Assembly (NCBI GenBank): GCA_008123405.1
Contig: VSSA01000002.1
Location: forward strand, 186,001 to 250,000
Direction of reading: 5' to 3'
Length of the DNA stretch: 64,000 nt
DNA from: Nocardioides sp. BGMRC 2183
Lineage (GTDB): Bacteria; Actinomycetota; Actinomycetes; Propionibacteriales; Nocardioidaceae
The position numbers and the translations under genes are program-made. A model generated the notes under the pieces. The model saw only the letters and a program-made list of their open reading frames with translations. It had not been told where the DNA came from and made no database searches. How positions within the stretch are numbered: the first letter of the stretch is position 1; every line of letters begins with the position of its first letter. Below, piece by piece: positions 56,752-64,000 of this stretch.

Positions 56752-58803
56752 ATGCGGCGACTCGACATCCAGGGACTGCGGGCCATCGCAGTCCTGACGG
56801 TCGTCGCCGACCACGCCGGCATCGGGCTCCTCTCCGGCGGCTTCATCGGGGTCGACGTCTTCTTCGTGCTCTCCGGCTTCCTGATCACCTCGCTGCTGGT
56901 CAAGGAGGCCGATCGGGAGGGGCGGATCAGCCTGCTGGGCTTCTACGCCCGCCGCGCACGCCGGATCCTGCCGGCCGCGACAGTGGTGCTGCTGGCGATC
57001 CTGGCCTTCGCCGCCGCGACGCTGTCCTATCTGCGGGTCGAGCGGATCGCCACCGACGTCGGCTGGGCCGCGGTTTTCCTCGCCAACATCCGGTTCGCCG
57101 ATCTCGGCACCGACTACTTTGCCGAAGGTCTGCCTCCTTCGCCGGTCCAGCACTACTGGTCGCTGGCGGTCGAGGAGCAGTTCTATCTGGTGTGGCCGCC
57201 GCTGCTGATGCTGGTGCTGTGGCTGGCCGGGCGTCGTACGGCCCGGCGCCTCGGCACCCGTCCCGTCGCGGCGGTGGCAGCGGTCGTCGCGGCCCTCGGG
57301 GTGGCCTCCTTCGCCTGGTCGGTGCACCTGCTCGGCGACAACCAGACGGCGGCGTACTTCTCCTCCCTCGGCCGGGCGTGGGAGCTGGCGGTCGGCGCGC
57401 TGCTGGCGGTGGTCGCGAGCCGGTTCGAGCGGATGCCGACCACGCTGCGCTGGGTGCTGTCGGGTGGTGGTCTGGCGGCGATCATGGTCGCCGCCGTCGG
57501 CTACGACGCGAGTACGTCGTTCCCCGGCCCCGCGGCACTGTTGCCGGTCCTCGGCACCGCGGCCGTGCTGGCCGCCGGGATCGGTGTCGATGCGGTCGGG
57601 CCGGCGCGGGTGCTCACCGTGCGACCGCTGACCTGGATCGGCGACCTCTCCTACTCCTGGTACCTCTGGCACTGGCCGGTCCTCGTGCTCTGGGAGGCGC
57701 AGGCGGTCGGCCCGGTCGGCTGGCTGGAGACGACCGCGTTGGTCGGTCTCTCGCTGCTGCTCGCGATCGGGAGCTACCACCTGATCGAGAACCCGGTCCG
57801 GCGCAACCGGTGGGTGGCCGCCCGGCAGCGGCGTGCGCTGGCGCTGTGGCCGTTGGCGCTGGGGATGGTGGTGGCCGGCATGTTCGCCTCGCAGGCGGTG
57901 GCCGAGCAGCGTCTGGCCGAGCGGCTCGACGCCAATGCGGAGTTCCTCGACCTGCGCGACGGGGACCTCGGGGTGCGCCAGGAGCTGCGCGCGTCGATCG
58001 TCGCCGCGGACGAGGCGGACACGGTGCCGTTCCCGTTGACGGACCTGGACATGGTCAGTGAGCTGGAGCAGGACCTCTGGAACGTGAGTTTCGGCTGCAA
58101 CGCGCAGCAACCGCGTAGCAGCGTGGAGCTCTGCCCGATCGGCGACAGCGAGGCCGAGCGCACCGCCGTGGTGATCGGCGACTCGCACATGGGGCAGTGG
58201 CTGCCCGCGCTCGACGAGCTCGGAGCCGAGCACGGCTATCGGGTGGTGCCGCTGATCAAGTTCGGCTGCTCGCCGTTCGCGGTGGACATCACCTGGGGCG
58301 GCCGCGACTATCACGAGTGCACCGACTTCCGCGCCTGGGCGACCGAGCAGGTCGCCGAGCTCGAGCCGGAGGTGGTGGTGGTCGGCAGCCGTGGCCTGCA
58401 GCGGAACATGACGGTGCCGGCCGAGGAACGGGCCGCCGCCTGGACTGAGGGCGTGACCGAGACGGTGCGCACGCTGGAGGAATTGACCGACGAGGTGGTC
58501 GTGATCGGGGACGTGCCCCCGCTCGGGGTCGATCCGATCGAGTGCGTCACCGACGCCTCGGCGACGATGGCGACCTGCACCACCGCCGCCGAGGAGCGGG
58601 TCCTCGAGGCGAACCGGTTGACCGAGGCGGCCGCCCGCGAGTTGGGGGTCCGCTACGTCGACGTCGCGGACCTGGTCTGCGTCGGGGGCCGGTGCCCGGC
58701 GGTGGCCGGCGGGCTGATGGTCTACGCCAACGACGACCACCTCAGCCGCACCTGGGTACGGCACGTGACACCGAAGGTCGCCGAGCGGCTCGGCTGGACC
58801 TGA
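56752..58803 (+). CDS. Membrane acyltransferase (OafA-type, family 3) with SGNH domain
   Basis: The 683-residue protein has an acyltransferase-3 membrane domain (about 1-370, ten or so helices; start RRLDIQGLRAIAVLTVVADHAG with the catalytic-type His, then GFIGVDVFFVLSGFLIT). The extracytoplasmic SGNH domain (about 430-683) has GDSH (S478) and the C-terminal NDDHLS (H663). Such fused proteins O-acylate surface glycans or peptidoglycan: the membrane half passes the acyl group to the SGNH half. The Asp of the usual DxxH appears as Asn (N660). It has its own leaderless promoter. Confidence 0.88.
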   Translation: MRRLDIQGLRAIAVLTVVADHAGIGLLSGGFIGVDVFFVLSGFLITSLLVKEADREGRISLLGFYARRARRILPAATVVLLAILAFAAATLSYLRVERIATDVGWAAVFLANIRFADLGTDYFAEGLPPSPVQHYWSLAVEEQFYLVWPPLLMLVLWLAGRRTARRLGTRPVAAVAAVVAALGVASFAWSVHLLGDNQTAAYFSSLGRAWELAVGALLAVVASRFERMPTTLRWVLSGGGLAAIMVAAVGYDASTSFPGPAALLPVLGTAAVLAAGIGVDAVGPARVLTVRPLTWIGDLSYSWYLWHWPVLVLWEAQAVGPVGWLETTALVGLSLLLAIGSYHLIENPVRRNRWVAARQRRALALWPLALGMVVAGMFASQAVAEQRLAERLDANAEFLDLRDGDLGVRQELRASIVAADEADTVPFPLTDLDMVSELEQDLWNVSFGCNAQQPRSSVELCPIGDSEAERTAVVIGDSHMGQWLPALDELGAEHGYRVVPLIKFGCSPFAVDITWGGRDYHECTDFRAWATEQVAELEPEVVVVGSRGLQRNMTVPAEERAAAWTEGVTETVRTLEELTDEVVVIGDVPPLGVDPIECVTDASATMATCTTAAEERVLEANRLTEAAARELGVRYVDVADLVCVGGRCPAVAGGLMVYANDDHLSRTWVRHVTPKVAERLGWT

Positions 58804-58890
58804 CGCCGGTACGACGTCGGCCGGTCGTTGTGTCGGAGCGTCGAGGTCGGATGGGACCAGACGCGAAGGACGGGGCGCGAAGGAGGAGAC

Positions 58891-61056
58891 GTGGAGCAGA
58901 CAGCAACGGCGGAGACGGTGGAGAACGGCATGTCGACGGTGCGGGAGCAGGCCGAGCAGCACCTTCGGGCACTGGTCGGACGCGACGACGTCCGACTCCA
59001 CGACGACCAGTGGGCAGCGATCGCGGCGTTGGTGGTCGACCGGCGTCGGGCACTCGTCGTGCAGCGCACCGGGTGGGGGAAGTCGGCGGTCTACTTCATC
59101 GCGACCCTGCTGCTCCGCGGCCAGGGGGCCGGCCCGACGGTGATCATCTCCCCGCTGCTCGCCCTGATGCGCAACCAGATCGCCGCCGCCGAACGCGCCG
59201 GCATCCGTGCGATGACGGTCAACTCGACCAACATCGAGCAGTGGGACGAGGTGCACGCGGCGATCGCGGCCGGCGAGGTCGACGTACTGCTGGTCAGCCC
59301 GGAGCGGCTGAACAACCCCGGCTTCCGGGACGAGGTGCTGCCGCGGCTGGCTGCGACCTGTGGGCTCCTCGTGGTCGACGAGGCCCACTGCATCTCCGAC
59401 TGGGGGCACGACTTCCGACCCGACTACCGCCGGATCCGGACCCTGCTCGGGGAGCTGCCCGACGGGATCCCGGTGCTCGCTACGACCGCGACCGCCAACC
59501 AGCGGGTCACCGACGACGTGGCCGAACAGTTGGGCGGCCGAGAGACGTTGGTGCTGCGCGGGTCGCTGGACCGGGCGTCGCTGCGACTCGGGGTGGTGCG
59601 GCTGCGGACCGCCGAGCAGCGCCTCGCCTGGCTCTCGGACCACCTGGCCGAGCAGGCGGGCTCCGGCATCATCTACTGCCTGACCGTGGCGGCGACCCAG
59701 GAGGTCGCCGACTACCTGCGCTCTCGTGGTCACCAGGTCGCGGCCTACTCCGGACAGACCGAGCAGACCGAGCGGCTCGCCCTCGAGCAGGCCCTGATCG
59801 ACGGCGAGGTCAAGGCGCTGGTGGCGACCAGCGCGCTGGGGATGGGGTTCGACGCGGCGCTCGGGTTCGTGGTCAACCTCGGGGCCCCGGACAGCCCGGT
59901 CGCCTACTACCAACAGGTGGGCCGTGCCGGGCGCGGCGCGGTCGCCGAGGCGCCGGTGGTGCTGCTGCCGGCGACCGAGGACCGCGACATCTGGGCCTAC
60001 TTCGCCTCGCTCGCCTTCCCCCGGGAAGCGGTGGTGCGCGAGACGCTCGGAGTGCTCGCCGAAGAGGGACGCCCGATGAGTACGGCGGCGTTGGAGCCGC
60101 GGGTCGATCTCTCCCGCACCCGGCTGGAGACCATGCTCAAGGTGCTCGACGTCGACGGTGCCGTCCGTCGGGTGAAGGGCGGTTGGGAGGCCACCGGCCA
60201 GGAGTGGGTCTACGACGAGGAGCGTTATCGCCGGGTGGCGCAGGCCCGCGCCGCCGAGCAGCAGGCGATGCTGGACTACCTGGCGACCGATGAGTGCCGG
60301 ATGGCCTACCTGCGCCGTCAGCTCGACGACCCCGAGGTGCTCGCCGACCCGGGCTGGACCTGTGGTCGCTGCGACCGCTGCGGTGGTCTCGAGCTCGACC
60401 TGGAGACCTCCGCCGAGGCCGTCTCCGCTGCTGCAGACCGGCTGGCTCGCCCCGGGGTGCCGCTGCAACCGCGCAAGCTGTGGCCGACCGGGCTGCCCAC
60501 GATCGGCGTCGACCTCAAGGGCCGGATCAACCCGCCGCTGGAGGAGGGACGGGCGATCGCGCGCCTCACCGACCTCGGCCACGGGGCCGCGTTGCGCGAG
60601 CTCTTCGCCGCCGACTACTCCGAGCACGCCGAGGGCCGGGTGAAGGACGGCCCCGTCCCCGACTCCCTCGCCCGCGCGATGGTGACCATGCTGGGCGACT
60701 GGCGGCCCGAGATCGAGGTGATCGTGGCCGCCGGATCGGTCCGCCGTGGGGCGCTGGTCGCCGACCTCGCCGCCGGTCTCTCCCGGTATCTCGGCAAGCC
60801 AGTGGTCGGCGGCTGGACGGTCGTGGACCCCTCGATCCCGCCGGACAAGGGGGCGACCAACTCCGCGCAGCGGGTCGCCGCGGTCTGCCGGCGCAGTGAC
60901 CTGCGACTGGACTCGCCGGACGCGGTGGCAGGCCGCCGGGTGCTCGTCGTCGACGACCTGTGGGTGACCGGCTGGTCGCTCACTCTGGCCGGCGGGGCAC
61001 TCTACGACGCCGGCGCCGAGCAGGTGGTGCCGTTGGTGCTCGGCGTCTCCGGCTGA
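58891..61056 (+). CDS. recQ: RecQ family DNA helicase fused to a phosphoribosyltransferase-like domain
   Basis: The 721-residue protein has the RecQ helicase core (about 30-360): Walker A RTGWGKS (about 56), DEAHCISDWGHDFR (about 165) and QVGRAGRG in motif VI. A zinc-binding-like CGRCDRC is near 493. The C-terminal 170 residues resemble a type I phosphoribosyltransferase, with the PRPP-loop-like VLVVDDLWVTGWS near 687. A RecQ of this composite type is known in actinobacteria, but the role of the PRT-like domain is unsettled. AGGAGG just before the GTG at 58891 supports this start; the frame is open to 58828. ATG at 58930 is the alternative. Confidence 0.88.
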   Translation: MEQTATAETVENGMSTVREQAEQHLRALVGRDDVRLHDDQWAAIAALVVDRRRALVVQRTGWGKSAVYFIATLLLRGQGAGPTVIISPLLALMRNQIAAAERAGIRAMTVNSTNIEQWDEVHAAIAAGEVDVLLVSPERLNNPGFRDEVLPRLAATCGLLVVDEAHCISDWGHDFRPDYRRIRTLLGELPDGIPVLATTATANQRVTDDVAEQLGGRETLVLRGSLDRASLRLGVVRLRTAEQRLAWLSDHLAEQAGSGIIYCLTVAATQEVADYLRSRGHQVAAYSGQTEQTERLALEQALIDGEVKALVATSALGMGFDAALGFVVNLGAPDSPVAYYQQVGRAGRGAVAEAPVVLLPATEDRDIWAYFASLAFPREAVVRETLGVLAEEGRPMSTAALEPRVDLSRTRLETMLKVLDVDGAVRRVKGGWEATGQEWVYDEERYRRVAQARAAEQQAMLDYLATDECRMAYLRRQLDDPEVLADPGWTCGRCDRCGGLELDLETSAEAVSAAADRLARPGVPLQPRKLWPTGLPTIGVDLKGRINPPLEEGRAIARLTDLGHGAALRELFAADYSEHAEGRVKDGPVPDSLARAMVTMLGDWRPEIEVIVAAGSVRRGALVADLAAGLSRYLGKPVVGGWTVVDPSIPPDKGATNSAQRVAAVCRRSDLRLDSPDAVAGRRVLVVDDLWVTGWSLTLAGGALYDAGAEQVVPLVLGVSG

Positions 61057-61190
61057 GCTTGGCTGAGCGTGTGTGGGCGTGATCCCCACGGCGTCCGTCA
61101 CAGTTCGCAGGTCCCGCCTGACCCAGGTCGAGCCTTGTTGATGGCAGCCCCGAAGGCGCTCAGGTCCACGGAATCGTGCTCTCGCGGTCC

Positions 61191-61196
61191 TAGGCT
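61191..61196 (+). promoter_or_regulatory. -10 box TAGGCT, leaderless start
   Basis: TAGGCT lies six bases before the ATG at 61203. The rest of the 146-bp gap after recQ holds no gene. Confidence 0.55.
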
Positions 61197-61202
61197 GCGA
61201 CC

Positions 61203-62543
61203 ATGACGGACGACGCTGGCCGACGCGACGACGTACCGGACGAGCAGGACGACACGAAGCCTGCTGCACCCGAGCCAGCAGCTGACGTCTCCGAGACGCA
61301 GCCGATCGCTGCCAGCCCCGGGGTCGACGACGATCCCACCCGGCTGCCGCCGCCGGCACCAACGCCGTCCGGCACGGCCGCCGGATCGCCGGTCGGTGAG
61401 CCGCCGACCTACATCGACAGTGATCCGGACGACAGTCACACCCGCACCTTCCCGCCGCCGGTCGTGGTCGAGGACCACGACAACCCCGTGGGTCCCGGCG
61501 GACCGACGGAGCCACCCGCTGCCACGGCGCCGCCGCCGGTGGACCACGGAGGTTTCACCGGTGTGCTTGCGGTGCTCGGAGCCGGGCTCCTGGGAGCGGC
61601 GATCCTGATCGCGGCGTTCCGCGGGCGCGACGACGAGGGCGACATCGACTGGACCGTCTACGGCTCCGGCCTGGCAGCCGTCGTGGGCCTGCTCGGGTTG
61701 TCGCTGGTGGTGGCGCTGGCGGTGCGTCGTACCGGATCCGGGGGAGCGCGCGCCGACCTGGTCACCTGGTCGGGCGTGGTCGGGATCCTGGGCTTGGGCG
61801 TGCTGCTGCCGGTCCTGCTCGACGAGTGGGAGGTGGACCAGCAGGCCTACCTCGTCGGCGCGGTGATGTTCGTGCTGGCAGTCCTCGGCTACCTGCTGGC
61901 GCGCCGTGCGGCGTTCGTGGTGACCGCGGTGATCGCGCTCGGCGTGGTGTACCTGCGGGCCTTCGACGACCTGTTCGGCGACCAGATCGAGAGCGACGAC
62001 GTCACCGTGTGGATAGCGCTCGGGGTGACGGCGTTCGTCGCGATCGTCACCGTCGTCGGGTGGTTCCTCCCCAGCCGTACCGTCACCGGGGTCGCCGTCG
62101 GCGTGCTCGGTGTGGTCGGCATCTGCGTCAGCCTGCTCGGGATGCTGCTGTCCCGGATGGTCGCCGGACTGTTCAGTGACGCGGGCATGGGGGGTCTCGC
62201 CGGGATGATGCTCGGCATGGGGCCCGACGCCGAAGGCTCGCTGGACGGCTCCGGACTCTCCGCGGTGCCAGCCGACTACGAGAACGACGTGGCGGTGGTG
62301 TTGGCGCTGGCCGCCGCGTTGGTGCTGCTCTGGGTGCTCGCCGCCTGGATCTCGGGCCACTCCGGGTTCTCGGTGTTGGCCTTGGCCATGGTCGCGCTGG
62401 CCCTGCCGCTGGCCACCATCGTGCTCGCCGTCGAGCACCCGACCTGGTGGGTAGCGGGCCTGGGCGCCGGAGGCGCTGTGTTGCTGCTCGTCGCCATTCC
62501 CCTGGCCAAGCGTCGAGTACGCCGCGCCGACGTCACCGCCTGA
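61203..62543 (+). CDS. Unknown multi-pass membrane protein
   Basis: The 446-residue protein has a long acidic, Pro/Thr-rich, probably disordered cytoplasmic N-terminus (about 1-115). About nine transmembrane helices follow, with Asp/Glu-rich short loops (FRGRDDEGDIDWTV, LFGDQIESDD). A glycine- and methionine-rich loop (AGMGGLAGMMLGMGPDAEG) lies near 325-343. I recognise no transporter signature. It appears monocistronic with a leaderless start. Confidence 0.75.
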   Translation: MTDDAGRRDDVPDEQDDTKPAAPEPAADVSETQPIAASPGVDDDPTRLPPPAPTPSGTAAGSPVGEPPTYIDSDPDDSHTRTFPPPVVVEDHDNPVGPGGPTEPPAATAPPPVDHGGFTGVLAVLGAGLLGAAILIAAFRGRDDEGDIDWTVYGSGLAAVVGLLGLSLVVALAVRRTGSGGARADLVTWSGVVGILGLGVLLPVLLDEWEVDQQAYLVGAVMFVLAVLGYLLARRAAFVVTAVIALGVVYLRAFDDLFGDQIESDDVTVWIALGVTAFVAIVTVVGWFLPSRTVTGVAVGVLGVVGICVSLLGMLLSRMVAGLFSDAGMGGLAGMMLGMGPDAEGSLDGSGLSAVPADYENDVAVVLALAAALVLLWVLAAWISGHSGFSVLALAMVALALPLATIVLAVEHPTWWVAGLGAGGAVLLLVAIPLAKRRVRRADVTA

Positions 62544-62551
62544 GGATCGCC

Positions 62552-62600
62552 GACCCGGCTCAAACGCACGTCGGAAAGTCGCTGACCCGGCTCAAACGCA
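62552..62600. repeat. Two copies of a 17-bp direct repeat
   Basis: GACCCGGCTCAAACGCA occurs at 62552-62568 and 62584-62600, 32 bp apart, in the 142-bp gap before the helicase gene. It may be a regulator binding pair or a duplicated fragment. Confidence 0.6.
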
Positions 62601-62685
62601 GATCGCTGGCGGCGCCGGGGAACTCAGTGTCGGGCCCGACCGTTAGCGTCGAGTCTTGTCTCGTCCCGGTCGTGTGGAGGTGTCG

Positions 62686-64000
62686 GTGAGCTTCGTTCCC
62701 GTGTCAGGTCCGGCCACCCTGCGCCCGGCCGACCCGCCGCGGGACAGCGAGATCGAATTCACGGCGTCCGCGATGCCCGGCCGGTCCGGGCGCGTGATCA
62801 GCCTTCCCGTCCGTGCCGCCTTGCCCGTGCTCTCCCGGGCCCGGGGCGAAGCCGAGGCGCACCCGAGCATTGCGCTGCTCTCTGCTGCCGCGCTGCTGGC
62901 CACCCGCTTCGTCGCCGCCGGCAAGTTGACCCCCGTTGCCGACGCGGCTCCACCCCGGTGGCGGGTGGACGGGCTCGAAGAGCGCGATGAGGAGAGCATC
63001 CGGCTGCTCGCCGCGGCTCGGTGCTACGACGATCTCGACACCGACCAGGCGAGCGCAGTGGTGCACAGCATGATCGACGCTGTCGTCGACACGCTGCCGC
63101 GCACGGGACCGAGCGGGTCGGCGTCGCGCGGCCGGACACCGGTCCGGGCCATGCCGGGACCCTCGGAGACGACTCCGCAGGCGGCTCCGGTCGACGACGG
63201 CTTCGCCGCGCGGGTACGGCGGCGGGTGGCCGAACGTGCCCGTGCCGAGCGGGCCCCCGGCACACGACTGCCCGAGCTGGTGCGGATCTCGCTGCGTGTG
63301 GAGGCCGATGAGGAGGACCTCGAAGCCGGCAGTGTCCGGCTGGTGCTCCAGGTCCACGACGAGCGGGACCCACTGCACGTCGCCGACGCAGCGCTGCTCT
63401 GGGCTTCCTCCGATGCCGACCCGGCGGCTCCGGGTGGGCACGGCTTCGGCGCCGGCGCCCGGGTACACGCGAGCATCGCGCTCCGGGCGGCGGCGGACGT
63501 ATGGCCGCCGTTGGAACGGCTGCTGGCGTTCGCCGTACCCGACCAGCTGATGCTGGAGCCGGCTGAGGTATCCAGCCTGCTCGAGCACGTCGCGGCGCTG
63601 CGCGACGCCCACGTCGACGTGCACTGGCCCCGCTCACTGGGGCGGGACCTGACCACGCGTGCGGTGCTGGATCGCTCGCCGCGCGACCGCCACGCCGAGC
63701 GCAACCCGGAGCTGCCGGTCCAGGACAGCCCGTTCTCGGTCGACGGGTTGTTCTCGTTCTCCTGGCAGGTCGCGCTGCACGGGGAGCCGCTGGAGGAGGC
63801 CGAGCTGCGTGAGCTGGCCACGGCGGCCACTCCGATCCTCAAGCTGCGCGGCGCCTGGACCGTGGTCGACCCGACGACGGCGCACCGTGCTCGGAAGCGA
63901 TTGATTCGCTCGGCGTCGGGGGCGCAGGCGCTGGGCGCGGCGCTGACCGGGGTCACCGAGGTGCCGGCGGCGGAGGGGGACGACCCGGTCGCCGAACAGG
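62686..64000 (+). CDS. SNF2-type (HepA-like) helicase, N-terminal part, cut by the window edge
   Basis: 438 residues are visible before the right edge and the ATPase core is not reached. Near the end, FSVDGLFSFSWQVALHGEPL and ILKLRGAWTVVDP match the N-terminal DUF3670/SNF2-helicase-associated region found before the SNF2 motor in bacterial HepA/RapA-like proteins. The first 370 residues are acidic and Ala/Arg-rich. GGAGG (62676-62680) five bases before the GTG at 62686 sets the start. A DNA translocase or helicase role is inferred from the family only. A RecQ gene is the near neighbour, but a promoter gap separates them. Confidence 0.75.
   Translation, partial: MSFVPVSGPATLRPADPPRDSEIEFTASAMPGRSGRVISLPVRAALPVLSRARGEAEAHPSIALLSAAALLATRFVAAGKLTPVADAAPPRWRVDGLEERDEESIRLLAAARCYDDLDTDQASAVVHSMIDAVVDTLPRTGPSGSASRGRTPVRAMPGPSETTPQAAPVDDGFAARVRRRVAERARAERAPGTRLPELVRISLRVEADEEDLEAGSVRLVLQVHDERDPLHVADAALLWASSDADPAAPGGHGFGAGARVHASIALRAAADVWPPLERLLAFAVPDQLMLEPAEVSSLLEHVAALRDAHVDVHWPRSLGRDLTTRAVLDRSPRDRHAERNPELPVQDSPFSVDGLFSFSWQVALHGEPLEEAELRELATAATPILKLRGAWTVVDPTTAHRARKRLIRSASGAQALGAALTGVTEVPAAEGDDPVAEQ

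Noticed and set aside
56737-61515. A 1592-codon open frame on the minus strand
   Set aside because: It runs antisense to the acyltransferase and RecQ genes, is rich in Arg, Gly, His and Asp repeats and has no domain; it is a third-position G/C artefact.
1-64000. tRNA, rRNA, riboswitch and known small-RNA genes
   Set aside because: I found no cloverleaf-like segment with a T-arm signature, no rRNA sequence and no recognisable riboswitch core by eye; a covariance-model scan was not possible.

Overview
This is a chromosomal window from a high-GC, Gram-positive actinobacterium. The evidence is the strong G/C bias at third codon positions, a complete mce lipid-importer operon, a mycothiol-type DinB-like protein, an ECF sigma factor with a SnoaL-like tail, a DUF6907 protein and many leaderless start codons preceded by a TAnnnT -10 box. 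A Nocardioidaceae (Nocardioides-like) source is my best guess from overall gene content; it is inference, not proof. No rRNA, tRNA, CRISPR array, phage or transposase gene was seen. Both ends cut through genes: a secreted endonuclease/exonuclease/phosphatase protein at the left and an SNF2-type helicase at the right.

1-12.8 kb: a flavin disulfide-type reductase divergent from its MerR-type regulator, a decayed SGNH esterase, a lipoprotein penicillin-binding protein, a succinate-semialdehyde-type dehydrogenase, an NfeD/flotillin membrane-domain pair, an MFS exporter with a MerR-like operator, and an ECF sigma factor coupled to a DinB-like protein. 12.8-17.6 kb: glycerol-3-phosphate dehydrogenase and TetR regulator, divergent from an alkyl-DHAP-synthase-like flavoenzyme and a lipid kinase; the same arrangement as Rv2249c-Rv2252 of Mycobacterium tuberculosis. 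17.6-27.9 kb: pirin, GH1 beta-glucosidase, a MalY-type C-S lyase/aminotransferase, a large unknown membrane protein, a PadR-controlled dienoyl-CoA-reductase-like enzyme and a polar amino-acid ABC transporter.

28-38.6 kb is the accessory part: a membrane-anchored 11-residue-repeat coiled-coil protein, a catalytically degenerate heavy-metal P-type ATPase coupled to a PucR-type regulator, a second PucR regulator, four secreted proteins of unknown function with hairpins between several of them, and a Phd/VapC toxin-antitoxin pair.

38.7-50.8 kb is one tightly overlapping operon: lytic transglycosylase, a fused Mkl-like ATPase/YrbE permease, YrbEB, MceA-F and two Mce-associated proteins. It should build an envelope-spanning importer for lipids or sterol-like compounds. 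50.8-64 kb holds a quinone oxidoreductase, a Uma2 nuclease-like protein with a duplicated N-terminus, an M13 metallopeptidase, DUF2470 protein, an acyltransferase with SGNH domain, a RecQ helicase fused to a phosphoribosyltransferase-like domain, an unknown membrane protein and the SNF2 helicase start.

The most interesting signal is an 18-bp palindrome, TTGTCA-N6-TGACAA, which occurs four times between 31.1 and 38.8 kb, each time 108-121 bp upstream of a start codon: both PucR regulators, the first secreted-protein gene, and the first gene of the mce operon. This suggests an undescribed PucR regulon that joins the degenerate ATPase, the secreted-protein island and the mce importer.
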